Position numbers and translations under genes: made by a program
Assembly (NCBI RefSeq): GCF_000720635.1
Contig: NZ_JOCF01000004.1
Span: forward strand, 124,001-188,000
DNA: 64,000 bases
Direction: 5' to 3'
Origin: Streptomyces sp. NRRL WC-3742
GTDB taxonomy: Bacteria > Actinomycetota > Actinomycetes > Streptomycetales > Streptomycetaceae
The notes under the pieces: generated by a model
What the model was told of the DNA's origin: nothing
What the model saw: the letters and a program-made list of their open reading frames with translations, nothing else
The model's database searches: none
Part shown: positions 50,222 to 58,454 of the stretch, one piece after another
Numbering within the stretch: position 1 is the first letter of the stretch
Layout: each line of letters opens with the position of its first letter

Positions 50222-51222
50222 GCGTCCAACCGCCCGCCGACTACGAACCGCCCGTACCCGCCGAGGAGTTCGGCGTCCTCACCACCGACGGCCTGCGGCT
50301 GCACGTCGAGGTGCACGGCCGCCCAGGCGCGCCGACCGTGGTGCTCGCCCACGGCTGGACCTGCTCCACCGCCTTCTGGGCCCCCGTCATCCGCCGACTC
50401 ACCGACCGCTACCGGGTGGTGGCCTACGACCAACGCGGCCACGGGCGCAGCGAGATCCCGCCGAGCCGGGCCCGCTACTCCACCCGGGCGCTCGCCGACG
50501 ACCTCGCCACCGTCCTCGCCCGCACCGTCCCGGCGGGGGAGCGGGCCCTCCTCGCCGGGCACAGCATGGGCGGGATGACCGTCATGGCCGCCGGGGGACG
50601 GCCCGAGGTCGCCGAGCGCACGGCCGCCGCCGTCCTCGTCTCCACCGGGCCGGGCGAGCTGCTCGCCGAACTGAACGTCCTGCCAGGGTCGTTGCGCCCG
50701 GCCGGGCTGCGCCGCTTCCTGCACCGGCAGCTGCTGCGCTCCCGGATGCCGCTGGGGCCGGTCACGCCCGTCAGCCGGGCCGCGCTCAAGTACGCGACGA
50801 TGGGCCCGGGTTCGCCCGCCGACCAGGCCGAGGCGACGGCGCGGATCGTGCACGCCTGCCCGACCTCCGTGCGCGCGGGCTGGGCCGGGGTGCTCGCCCG
50901 GCTGGACGTCCATGCCGGGCTCGCCCGGCTCGCCGCGCCCACCGCTGTGGTGGTCGGCACCGCGGACCGGCTCACCCCGCCGGTGCATGCGCACCGCATC
51001 GTCTCCGAACTCCAGGACCCCCAGGGGCTGTTGCTGCTGCCCGGCGTCGGGCACATGGCGCCGCTGGAGCGGCCCGCCGAGGTCGCCGCCGAGATCCACC
51101 GGATGGCCGTCGAGCACCTGCTCGGCGCCTGTGACTCCGTGGACACCGTTGCCGTTGTCGGCGCTGTCGCCGCCGATGGCGCCGTTGCCGACCCCGAGGT
51201 CGAGAGGACGGCCGTCGCATGA
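50218..51222 (+). CDS. alpha/beta hydrolase
   Basis: 334-residue soluble hydrolase: VVLAHGWTCSTAFW oxyanion loop, AYDQRGHGRSE, nucleophile elbow GHSMGGM with Ser116, the acid in VVGTADRLTPP and the catalytic His in LLPGVGHMAPLERP. Likely an esterase or lactonase acting on the BVMO product. The GTG overlaps the BVMO stop by 4 bases and its own stop overlaps the SDR ATG by 4 bases. A repeated VGAVAADGAVAD tail ends the protein. Confidence 0.94.
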   Translation: MSVQPPADYEPPVPAEEFGVLTTDGLRLHVEVHGRPGAPTVVLAHGWTCSTAFWAPVIRRLTDRYRVVAYDQRGHGRSEIPPSRARYSTRALADDLATVLARTVPAGERALLAGHSMGGMTVMAAGGRPEVAERTAAAVLVSTGPGELLAELNVLPGSLRPAGLRRFLHRQLLRSRMPLGPVTPVSRAALKYATMGPGSPADQAEATARIVHACPTSVRAGWAGVLARLDVHAGLARLAAPTAVVVGTADRLTPPVHAHRIVSELQDPQGLLLLPGVGHMAPLERPAEVAAEIHRMAVEHLLGACDSVDTVAVVGAVAADGAVADPEVERTAVA

Positions 51223-52121
51223 ACACCCTCCCGCCGTTGTCCGATCAGGTCGTCGTCGTCACCGGGGCCGCGCGGGGGGTCGGCGCCTCGCTGGCCCGCA
51301 AGCTGGCCCGGCGCGGCGCCAAGGTCGCGCTGCTCGGGCTGGAGCCCGTCGAACTGAAGGCCGTCGCGGCGCAGTGCGGCCCCTCCGCCACCAGCTGGGA
51401 GGCGGACGTCACCGACCTCGAGGGGCTGAGCGCGGTCGCGGACCGGATCAAGGAGCACTACGGGCGGATCGACGCCGTGGTCGCCAACGCCGGGATCGCG
51501 CTCGGCGGGCCGATGATGGACAGCGACCACCGGGCGTTCAGCCGGGTGATCGAGGTCAACCTGCTCGGCAGCGTGGCCACCGCCCGGGCCTTCCTGCCCG
51601 CGCTCGCCGAGAGCCGCGGCTACCTGCTGCAGATCGCCTCGCTGGCGGCGCTGACCCCCGCGCCGCTGATGAGCGCCTACTGCGCCAGTAAGGCGGGGGT
51701 GGAGGCGTTCGCCCACTCGATCCGCGCCGAGGTCGCGTATCAGGGCGTCAAGGTCGGTGTCGGGTACCTGAGTTGGACCGATACGGACATGGTCCGCGGC
51801 GCCGACGAGGACACCGTGCTCCGGCAGATGCGCAGCAAGCTGCCCTGGCCGGCCAACAAGACGTACCCGCTGGAGCCCGCCGTGGACCGGCTGGTCGCCG
51901 GGATCGCGCGGCGCTCGGCGCACGTCTACGCCCAGGCGTGGCTGCGGGGCATGCAGCCGGTGCGGTGGCTGCTGCCGAGCCTGATCGCCGTCGTCGGCTC
52001 GCGGGACGTCGCCAAGCTCGCCCCGCAGCTCGCCGCCACCGCCGCCTCGCGCCTGCGCGCGGTCGGCGCGGGCGGGGCCGCGGACACGGCGAACAGGTCG
52101 CAGCGTACGGATCACGGCTGA
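51219..52121 (+). CDS. short-chain dehydrogenase/reductase
   Basis: 300-residue classical SDR. The cofactor motif TGAARGVGASLARKLARRGAKV, the NAGIA strand, the catalytic Ser in LLQIASLAALT, and SAYCASKAG with the Tyr-x-x-x-Lys pair are intact. A longer C-terminus (about 60 residues after the core) resembles SDRs of steroid or lipid metabolism. It is coupled to the hydrolase and would supply or oxidise the carbonyl substrate of the BVMO. A palindromic terminator follows 41 bases after the stop. Confidence 0.94.
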   Translation: MNTLPPLSDQVVVVTGAARGVGASLARKLARRGAKVALLGLEPVELKAVAAQCGPSATSWEADVTDLEGLSAVADRIKEHYGRIDAVVANAGIALGGPMMDSDHRAFSRVIEVNLLGSVATARAFLPALAESRGYLLQIASLAALTPAPLMSAYCASKAGVEAFAHSIRAEVAYQGVKVGVGYLSWTDTDMVRGADEDTVLRQMRSKLPWPANKTYPLEPAVDRLVAGIARRSAHVYAQAWLRGMQPVRWLLPSLIAVVGSRDVAKLAPQLAATAASRLRAVGAGGAADTANRSQRTDHG

Positions 52122-52162
52122 CGGCTGACGGCGAACAGCTGACAGATGTCAGATGTCAGATA

Positions 52163-52208
52163 ACGGCGAACGGATGACAGATGGTGAAATCTGTCATCCG
52201 TTCGCCGT
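52163..52208. terminator. palindromic element copy 7 (convergent genes)
   Basis: Arms ACGGCGAACGGATGACAGAT (52163-52182) and its exact complement (52189-52208) flank loop GGTGAA. Compared with copy 4, the pair C-G replaces A-T near the stem base in both arms, so pairing is conserved. Upstream, 52120-52162 contains GACGGCTGACGGCTGACGGC and AGATGTCAGATGTCAG tandem half-arms. It serves the SDR and the convergent reductase. Confidence 0.87.
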
Positions 52209-52224
52209 CGGGGAGCGCAGCCGC

Positions 52225-52809
52225 TCAGCGCCTCGTCTCGTACCTGCTCAGGACCACGCCGCCGGGAAGCGTCCGTGTCTCCAACAGGTCCAGCCTCACC
52301 CAGCTGTCCAGCGCGGTGAAGAACGGCGTGCCGCCGCCCACCAGGACGGGATGGGCGGCGATCACGTACTCGTCGATCAGCCCGGCGCGCATGGCCGCCG
52401 CGGCGAGCGTGGCGCCGCCGATGTTCATCGGGGCGCCGTCCTCGGCCTTGAGCCGGGTGATCTCGGCGATCGCGTCGCCGGTGACCAGGCGGGTGTTCCA
52501 GTCGAGCGTGGCGTCGTTGTCGGCGTTGTCGATCGTCGAGGAGAACACCACCTTCGGGGTGTCCCGCCAGGTCCGCGCGAACTCGATCTCCGCCGGGGTG
52601 GCGCCGGGCTGCTGGTCGCCGGTCGGCCAGTAGGAGCTCATCGTCTCCCACAGCTTGCGCCCGTAGAGCGACATGCCGCTCGCCTGCTCGAGCTCGAGCC
52701 ACCACCGGAACAGCTCGGGGCTCGGAGGTCCGCTCCAGCCGATGTCGTCGCCGGGCGCGGCGATGTAGCCGTCCAGGGTCAGGTTCATGCCGTAGATCAG
52801 TCTCCGCAT
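52225..52809 (-). CDS. dihydrofolate reductase / RibD C-terminal family protein
   Basis: 194-residue NADPH-dependent reductase-fold protein: RRLIYGMNLTLDGYIAAPGDD, SLYGRKLWETMSSYWP, KVVFSSTIDNADNDATLDWN and the cofactor turn NIGGATLAAAAMRAGLIDEYV. This family often reduces pyrimidines or acts as a DHFR paralogue of unknown substrate. The ATG 52809 was chosen over an upstream ATG at 52827 that lacks a ribosome site. It follows the MocR gene on the same strand after 39 bases. Confidence 0.9.
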   Translation of the reverse strand: MRRLIYGMNLTLDGYIAAPGDDIGWSGPPSPELFRWWLELEQASGMSLYGRKLWETMSSYWPTGDQQPGATPAEIEFARTWRDTPKVVFSSTIDNADNDATLDWNTRLVTGDAIAEITRLKAEDGAPMNIGGATLAAAAMRAGLIDEYVIAAHPVLVGGGTPFFTALDSWVRLDLLETRTLPGGVVLSRYETRR

Positions 52810-52848
52810 GGCCTCAGCGTGGTGCACCCGGCCGACCCGGGCAACCCG

Positions 52849-54285
52849 TCAGATCCCCACCCCCGGCCCTTCCGCCTCGATCCGCTGCAGCTGCGCCAGC
52901 GCCCGCCCCAGCACCGGCAGCGGCGGCGAGGCCAGGGCGAGGCGGACGGCAGCGGGGGAGCGCCGGGGGTCGACGGCGAACGCCTCCGCCGGGGTGACCG
53001 AGATGCCCGCGCGTGCCGCCGCCGCGACGAAGGTCTCCGCGCGCCAGGGCGCGGGGAGCGGCCACCACAGCACGTACGAGCGCCCGTCCGCCCGCACCCG
53101 GCGCGAGGTCAGCACGGTGCGCGCCAGGTCCTGCCGGGCCGTGGCGTCCGCCTGCTTGGCCGCCGCGACCGCCGCCACCGTGCCGTCCCCGATCCAGCGC
53201 ACCGCCGCCTCGAGGGCGAACCCGCTCGGCGAGGCCCCGGCCGAGCGCAGCGCCCCGGCCATCCGCTCGCGCACCCCCTGCGGCACCACCGCGAACCCGA
53301 CGCTCAGGCCCGCGCCGAGCCGCTTGGTCAGGCTGTCGACGAGCACCGTGCGCTCCGGCGCGTAGGCGGCGAAGGCGTCGACCCCCGGGCAGAGGAAGGA
53401 CCACACCGCGTCCTCCACCACCGGCAGGTCCAGCCGCCGGACCTCCCTCGCGAGCGCCTGCGCCCGCTGCGGCGGCATGGTCGCCCCGAGCGGGTTGTGC
53501 AGCCGCGGCTGCACGTACAGCGCCTTCAGCGGCGCGGCCCGGTGCGCGGCGGCCACCGCCTCGGGCAGCAGACCGTCCTCGTCGACCGCCAGCGGCACGA
53601 GCCGGATGCCCAGCTGCCCGGCGATCGCCTTGACCACCGGGTACGTCATCTCCTCCACCCCCACCCGCTGCCCCGGCGACGCCAGTGCCGAGAGGGCCGC
53701 CGCCATCAACTGCCGCGCGTTGCCCGCGAACAGCAGTGAGTCCGGCGCGACCTCCGGGCCCCCGCACGACCGGGAGGCCAGCGCGGCGAAGGCGTCCCGC
53801 GTCGCCGCCGTCCCGGCCACGCCGACCGGCCGCAGGGCCTCGCCGAGGACGTCCGGGCGCAGCAGCGGCGTCAGGGAGCCGGCGAGCAGCGCCAACTGAT
53901 CCGCCACGCCGGGGAAGTTGAGCTCGAGGTCGACGGGCCCGGCGCCCGGTTCGGCGAGTGCGACCCGGCCGTCCCTGGCGCCGTCCCGCGCGCCCTGCCC
54001 GGCACGGACGAAGGTGCCGCGCCCGACCTCGCCGGTGGTCAGCCCGCGCAGGGCGAGTTCCCGGTAGACGCGGGTGGCGGTGGAGGCGGCGATCCCGCGA
54101 CGGCGGGCGAAGGCGCGCTGGGTGGGCAACTGCTCGCCGGGCCGTAGCCGTCCGGCCTCGATGTCGGCCGCGACCGCGTCGGCGATCGTCCGGTAGTCGT
54201 CCCTGGCCACCGCGGCTCTGCTCCCTGCGTCCCTGGCCACCGCGGCCCTCGTCCCCGCGGCCCTGGTCACTTCGTCCCTGGTCAC
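52849..54285 (-). CDS. MocR-family (GntR/aminotransferase) transcriptional regulator
   Basis: 478-residue fusion: a GntR winged helix at about 28-100 (YRTIADAVAADIEAGRLRPGEQLPTQRAFARRRGIAASTATRVYRELALRGL) and a fold-type I aminotransferase domain (120-470) with LYVQPRLHNPLGATM, VVEDAVWSFLCPG and the PLP lysine in LVDSLTKRLGAGLSVGF. It senses amino acids or PLP. The first 27 residues repeat as RAAVARDAGSRAAVARD, encoded by GTGGCCAGGGACG units at 54203-54285, so an internal GTG could be the true start. Divergent from a LysE exporter it probably controls. Confidence 0.93.
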   Translation of the reverse strand: MTRDEVTRAAGTRAAVARDAGSRAAVARDDYRTIADAVAADIEAGRLRPGEQLPTQRAFARRRGIAASTATRVYRELALRGLTTGEVGRGTFVRAGQGARDGARDGRVALAEPGAGPVDLELNFPGVADQLALLAGSLTPLLRPDVLGEALRPVGVAGTAATRDAFAALASRSCGGPEVAPDSLLFAGNARQLMAAALSALASPGQRVGVEEMTYPVVKAIAGQLGIRLVPLAVDEDGLLPEAVAAAHRAAPLKALYVQPRLHNPLGATMPPQRAQALAREVRRLDLPVVEDAVWSFLCPGVDAFAAYAPERTVLVDSLTKRLGAGLSVGFAVVPQGVRERMAGALRSAGASPSGFALEAAVRWIGDGTVAAVAAAKQADATARQDLARTVLTSRRVRADGRSYVLWWPLPAPWRAETFVAAAARAGISVTPAEAFAVDPRRSPAAVRLALASPPLPVLGRALAQLQRIEAEGPGVGI

Positions 54286-54319
54286 CGGCGCCCCTTCCCT
54301 CGTCAGGCGCTCACGCTCG

Positions 54320-54353
54320 ATTGCACCGAGCGCAAAGTCATCATTGCATCGAG
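54320..54353. promoter_or_regulatory. direct-repeat operator between the MocR and LysE genes
   Basis: ATTGCACCGAG (54320-54330) and ATTGCATCGAG (54343-54353) are direct repeats with one mismatch, offset by 23 bp, about two helical turns. Direct repeats of this kind are the normal target of MocR proteins such as GabR and PdxR. The site lies 35 bases from the MocR start and 28 from the LysE start. Confidence 0.7.
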
Positions 54354-54380
54354 GTGTGTGCCCGGCCTAGCCTCCCAGGC

Positions 54381-55043
54381 ATGGACAACCCCTTTCTGGC
54401 CGTCGACGGACACGCGGTCCTCGGCATAGCCGCCGTCGCACTGGGCATGGTGCTGAGCCCCGGCCCGAACATGATCTACCTGGTCTCGCGCTCGATCTCC
54501 CAGGGCCGCCGCGCGGGCCTGGTCTCCCTGCTCGGGGTGGCGGTGGGCTTCCTGGTGTACCTGGTCGCGGTGACGGCCGGGGTCGCCGCCGTGTTCTCCG
54601 AGGTGCCGGTGCTCTACACCGCGATCAAGCTGGCCGGCGCCGGCTACCTGCTGTGGCTCGCGTGGCAGGCGGTGCGCCCGGGCGGTACGGCGGTGTTCGC
54701 CCCGCAGGAGCTCGCGCCGGACTCCCCGCGCAGGCTGTTCACGATGGGTTTCCTGACCTGCCTGCTCAACCCCAAGATCGCCATCATGTACATCTCGCTG
54801 TTGCCCCAGTTCGTGGTGCCGGAGCGCGGTCACGTCGGCGAACAGAGCCTGGTGCTCGGCCTGACCCAGATCGTGATCGGCATCACCGTCAACGGCGTGA
54901 TCGCCATGGGCGCGGGCAGCATCGCGGCCTTCCTCGGCCGCCGCCCCCTGTGGCTGCGGGTTCAGCGCTACATGATGGGCACGGTCCTCGCGGGCCTCGC
55001 GCTCAACATCGCCGCCGACCGCGCCCGCGCCGTCCCCGCCTAG
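54381..55043 (+). CDS. LysE/RhtB-family amino-acid exporter
   Basis: 220-residue membrane protein with six hydrophobic helices. The family opening GMVLSPGPNMIYLVSRSISQGRRAGLVSLLGVAVG and the central MGFLTCLLNPKIAIMYISLLPQFV are intact. It exports an amino acid or derivative; the neighbouring MocR regulator is likely its inducer-sensor. The ATG lies 34 bases after a direct-repeat operator. It converges on the serine hydrolase with 6 bases between stops. Confidence 0.94.
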   Translation: MDNPFLAVDGHAVLGIAAVALGMVLSPGPNMIYLVSRSISQGRRAGLVSLLGVAVGFLVYLVAVTAGVAAVFSEVPVLYTAIKLAGAGYLLWLAWQAVRPGGTAVFAPQELAPDSPRRLFTMGFLTCLLNPKIAIMYISLLPQFVVPERGHVGEQSLVLGLTQIVIGITVNGVIAMGAGSIAAFLGRRPLWLRVQRYMMGTVLAGLALNIAADRARAVPA

Positions 55044-55049
55044 CCGCGC

Positions 55050-56111
55050 CTAACCGTCGAGGCTCCCCTGCGCCAGCCCCTTCAACAGCTCGTACGAGCG
55101 CTGGACGAACCGCCCGTCCAGGCTGGGCCCGGTGTTGGCGAGGGCGGCGACGGCCGTGCCGGTGGGCGGGGAGAAGCCGACGAAGGCGGTGAAGCCCCGG
55201 GTGCCGCCGGTGTGGAACCACAGCTCGCGCCCGCCCGCGTGCCGGTGCTGCCAGATCAGGCCCAGCTGGTCGCCGGAGCGCGGCAGGCGCAGCCGGGGCC
55301 GCTGCACCTCGCGCAGCGCCGTCGCCAACTGGCCGTCCCCCGGCCGGAGATGGGCCTGGAGGTAGTGCAGCAGGTCGGCCGCTCCGGCCCGGACGGCGCC
55401 CGCGCCGGGCAGGCCGGGGATGCGCCAGGGCGGCAGCGCCCGCCCGCGCCGGTACCCGGTCGCCCGCCCGGGCGCGTCCGGGGCGCAGGTGGTGTCGCGC
55501 AGGCCGAGCGGTCGGCAGACCCGTTCCGCGAGCAGCTGTCCGTACGAGGGCCCGCCGACTGCCTCGACGAGCAGGCGCCCGAGCAGCCCGACCCCGTAGT
55601 TGGAGTACCCGTACCTCCCGCCGGGCCGCGACCGTACGGTGGTTCGGGCGAGTCCGTCCCTCAACTGCCGCTCGCCGTAGCGGCCGTACGGATTGCTGAA
55701 CCAGGCGGGCGCGGCGCCGGCGAGGAGCCCGGGCGGCAGCCGGGGCAGGCCCGAGGTGTGGGTGGCCAGGTGCAGCAGGCGGATCGGTCCGCCCGAACGC
55801 ACCGAGGGCGTAGGCCAGTCGGGAGGAAGATGGCTCTCCACCGGGTCGTCCAGGGAGAGTTCGCCGCGCGCGGCGAGGTCGGCGAGCAGCAGTGCGGTGA
55901 ACGTCTTGGTGACGGAGCCGAGTTCGAAGCCGGTTTCCGGTGTGCACGCCGCGGCGCCCGGCCCGCGCCCCAGTCGGCCGTGGCAGCGCACCTGCGCCCG
56001 CTCGCCGTCGACGAGCGCCACGGCCACCGCCGTCGCGTACGGCTCGGCGGCGCGCAGGACCTCCCCGTACAGCCGGTCGACGGACGTGCCCACGCGGGGC
56101 GGGGTGCTCAC
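55050..56111 (-). CDS. class C beta-lactamase-type serine hydrolase
   Basis: 353-residue penicillin-binding-protein-fold hydrolase. The three signatures are present: Ser66 in GSVTK (S-x-x-K), Tyr169 in YSN, and HTG at 300-302. No signal peptide is visible, so it would be cytosolic and is more likely an esterase or D-amino-acid peptidase than a beta-lactamase. The GTG overlaps the stop of the unknown gene upstream by 4 bases, making it the last gene of a four-gene operon that begins with a 66-residue peptide. Confidence 0.9.
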   Translation of the reverse strand: MSTPPRVGTSVDRLYGEVLRAAEPYATAVAVALVDGERAQVRCHGRLGRGPGAAACTPETGFELGSVTKTFTALLLADLAARGELSLDDPVESHLPPDWPTPSVRSGGPIRLLHLATHTSGLPRLPPGLLAGAAPAWFSNPYGRYGERQLRDGLARTTVRSRPGGRYGYSNYGVGLLGRLLVEAVGGPSYGQLLAERVCRPLGLRDTTCAPDAPGRATGYRRGRALPPWRIPGLPGAGAVRAGAADLLHYLQAHLRPGDGQLATALREVQRPRLRLPRSGDQLGLIWQHRHAGGRELWFHTGGTRGFTAFVGFSPPTGTAVAALANTGPSLDGRFVQRSYELLKGLAQGSLDG

Positions 56112-57049
56112 GCGAGGGCCGCCTGCGCGCCGCCGAGTGCGCGCGAGAGGGTGACGGTGCTGGCCACCACCGCGACCACGGCGGTGTGTTCGTGGTCCTT
56201 GAACGCCTGCTCGGGCTCCTCGGCGACGGGCTGCGCGTCGTCGCGCGGGATCAGCCCGTCCTCGCGCTGCACGGCGGCGAGCGCCTCCCAGCCCTGCCGC
56301 CCGGTGACCGGCTCGCCGATGCAGGCGTCGACGACGAGCAGTTCGGCGGCGAGGTCCCACTGCCCGACCTCCAGCCAGATGTCGAGCCAGACGGGCAGCC
56401 AGTCGCGGACGTAGGCGCGCATCGGCTCCGGCAGGTTCTCAGGCCGGGCGCCCCAGTCGGTGAGGTGGAAGACGGTGTGGGTGATGTCGTAGCCGGTGGC
56501 CCAGTCCACGGCCCAGGGCTCGGGGGTGGAGCCGAGCCAGGTGGTGGCGGCCAGGGCGCTCCAGTCCGTGGCACGGCGCTCCAGGCCCGTGACCCGGCGG
56601 GCGTTGGCGATGGCCAGGCGCCGGTTGGGCACCGTCTCGGCGGCGTGCACCGAGCGCAGTTCGGCCAGCGAGGCGACCAACTCCTCCAGCGGCGGGTGCC
56701 GGTACCCGGCCCGGACGAAGTGGGCGTACACCTCCAGCGGGTCGGTCAGCAGCAGGTGCCTCAACTGCCGTTCGTACAGCAGGTTCCCGTCCCGCAGTTG
56801 GGACCAGCCGAAGGCGAGCATCCGGCGGGCCCGCTCGGCGTCGACCGGTCCGGTGACGCCCTCGCGCAGCACCAGCGAGGCGGCGAGCGCGCATTCGCCG
56901 ATGGGCTTGTAGGCGTTGTTGGGGTCGGCGATGTCGATGGTGATGTTGTCGTCGAGCCCGCCGAAGCCGGTCTCGTGCGAGGCGTCGAGCCAGGCCAGGG
57001 CGCGCGAGCCGAGCCGCTGGGCGGTGGCGAGGACGTCGTGGTCGGTCAT
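56108..57049 (-). CDS. unknown alpha/alpha-toroid-like protein
   Basis: 313-residue soluble protein; I do not recognise it securely, though it resembles the actinobacterial DUF6895-type family. It is helical throughout with repeated helical hairpins, and segments such as GYDITHTVFHLTDWG, GWEALAAVQREDGLIP and KDHEHTAVVAVVAS carry the QxxDG and Asp/His-rich pattern of (alpha/alpha)6 toroids. Several conserved-looking His, Asp and Cys residues (THTVFH, VVDACIGEP) could bind a metal. No signal or membrane segment. It overlaps its neighbours by 4 bases on both sides, so it is translated with them in a fixed ratio. Confidence 0.82.
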   Translation of the reverse strand: MTDHDVLATAQRLGSRALAWLDASHETGFGGLDDNITIDIADPNNAYKPIGECALAASLVLREGVTGPVDAERARRMLAFGWSQLRDGNLLYERQLRHLLLTDPLEVYAHFVRAGYRHPPLEELVASLAELRSVHAAETVPNRRLAIANARRVTGLERRATDWSALAATTWLGSTPEPWAVDWATGYDITHTVFHLTDWGARPENLPEPMRAYVRDWLPVWLDIWLEVGQWDLAAELLVVDACIGEPVTGRQGWEALAAVQREDGLIPRDDAQPVAEEPEQAFKDHEHTAVVAVVASTVTLSRALGGAQAALA

Positions 57050-57948
57050 GCCCGCTCCCCAGGGGTCCCGTGCGTCCCGGCGCCGTCCAACAGCGCGGCG
57101 GCGATGGCCAGTTCGAGGGCGATCCGGGCGCTGCCGTCGCTCACCACCCGCAGGCGGGCCAGCAGCGGTTCCAGCTCCAGCGGCACGGCGACGCCCTCGG
57201 CCCGGCACCAGGCCAGCCAGCGCGTCAGCCGGGCGGCGGCCCGGTGGTCGCGCCGCAGCATCGACCGTGCGGCGCCCCGGGCGAGCGCCAGGGCGTGGGT
57301 GCGGGCCTGGCGGTGCACGGCGCCGTCCAGTCCGGGCAGGGCGAGCGCGGACAGCTGCGCCATCCGGATCGACCAGGGCTGCCACTGCTCCGGCTCCGGC
57401 CACGCGGCGTGACCGGGAACGGCGGCCGGCGCGGGCGCGGTGACAGCGGGTGGGATGGCAGTGGGCAAGATGACAGCGGGCGCGGTGACAGCGGGCGCGG
57501 TGACGGAGTGTTCCCCCGGCCCGGCGCCGCCCGCGTCACCGGTCGTCCCCAGCGTCCGGACGAGCAGCACCCCGGCCGCCCAGTCCCGCCAGGCGGCGAC
57601 GACGGCGTTCCCGTCCCCGCCGCCCGTCGCGCCCGTCAGGCCCGCCGCGCCCGTCAAGCCCGCGGGCGGGAAGACGCGGTGCGCCTCGGCGAGCAGCAGC
57701 GCCGTGGTCTCGTCGGGGTCGGCCCCGGCCAGCAACTGCGGGGCGAACAGGTCGGGCCCGACCACCCGCAGGGCGGCCAGCAGCGACCTGGGCGCCTCGA
57801 CGGCATCGGGCGCGTCCGGCGCCTCCGGCGGGGCGGGCGCGAGCGCGACCGCACCCCCGGCGCCCCGCAGGGCGTCGAGGGTCCGGCCCGCCACCCGCTC
57901 GACTGCGGCGGCGTACTCGTCGCGCAGAGGGGTATCGGCGAATGGCAT
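57046..57948 (-). CDS. unknown helical protein of the small-peptide operon
   Basis: About 300 residues, unrecognised. N-terminal helical part (PLRDEYAAAVERVAGRTLDALRG), a low-complexity centre with GLTGAAGLTGATGGG and a VTAPAVTAPAVILPTAIPPAVTAP repeat encoded by GGTGACAGCGGGC units at 57440-57510, and a well-conserved-looking C-terminal third (PEQWQPWSIRMAQLSALALPGLDGAVHRQARTHALALARGAARSMLRRDHRAAARLTRWLAW). ATG 57948 has GAGGAGG 11 bases upstream; the frame stays open to 58014. Its stop overlaps the next ATG by 4 bases (ATGA). Confidence 0.78.
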   Translation of the reverse strand: MPFADTPLRDEYAAAVERVAGRTLDALRGAGGAVALAPAPPEAPDAPDAVEAPRSLLAALRVVGPDLFAPQLLAGADPDETTALLLAEAHRVFPPAGLTGAAGLTGATGGGDGNAVVAAWRDWAAGVLLVRTLGTTGDAGGAGPGEHSVTAPAVTAPAVILPTAIPPAVTAPAPAAVPGHAAWPEPEQWQPWSIRMAQLSALALPGLDGAVHRQARTHALALARGAARSMLRRDHRAAARLTRWLAWCRAEGVAVPLELEPLLARLRVVSDGSARIALELAIAAALLDGAGTHGTPGERA

Positions 57949-58088
57949 GGTTGCGTGGTCCTCCTCGAAGCGGACTCCACGAGGTCCCGGGCCGGATCGG
58001 ACACCGTCGGTCACGATGGATCACGGTCGGTCACGGTCACGGCGCAGGAATGCCCCGCGGGGCCCTGGGGGCCCGGCGGCGAGCTCGG

Positions 58089-58289
58089 CTACCGGGTCTT
58101 CTCCTTGGGCTGCTTCGGGGCGAGCAGCAGCAGCCCCACCAGCAGCAGGCCGCCGGCGGCTTCGGGGCGGTACGTGGGCGCGTCGCTGACGACGGCCTCG
58201 TCCTCCACCATGAGCAAGCCGAGCGCATCGAGTTCGGCCTCGGTCGCCAGCGGCGCCCGGGTCGTGCCGGTCGTGAACTGAGTAAGCAT
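58089..58289 (-). CDS. 66-residue peptide, possible RiPP-like precursor or small membrane peptide
   Basis: The ATG at 58289 follows GAGGAGG with 8 bases of spacing, the best ribosome site of its operon. The peptide has a polar N-terminus (MLTQFTTGTTRAPLATEAE), an acidic amphipathic segment LDALGLLMVEDEAVVSDAP, a TYRPEAAGG linker, then a hydrophobic LLLVGLLLLAP and a basic KQPKEKTR end. It could be a modified-peptide precursor, with the Gly-Gly as a processing site, or a small membrane peptide. It contains no Cys and few Ser/Thr in the C-terminal half, so lanthionine formation there is unlikely. It lies 140 bases before the next gene of the operon. Confidence 0.72.
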   Translation of the reverse strand: MLTQFTTGTTRAPLATEAELDALGLLMVEDEAVVSDAPTYRPEAAGGLLLVGLLLLAPKQPKEKTR

Positions 58290-58454
58290 CAGATGTGCCT
58301 CCTCATCTGGATTTCACCGCCCGGTCGGGCGATGCCCCTGTCCGACACTACGAGCCCCGGCGGCGACCTGCATCCGCAGCCCCCTGAGCTGCGGCGTTGC
58401 CCTGGGTGCGGGCTCGGATGCGGCGAGTTCGCGGAGAGTCGGTACGGTCTGGAC

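Noticed and set aside
55050..56111. Serine hydrolase as an antibiotic-resistance beta-lactamase
   Set aside because: No signal peptide and an operon context that points to a cytosolic role.
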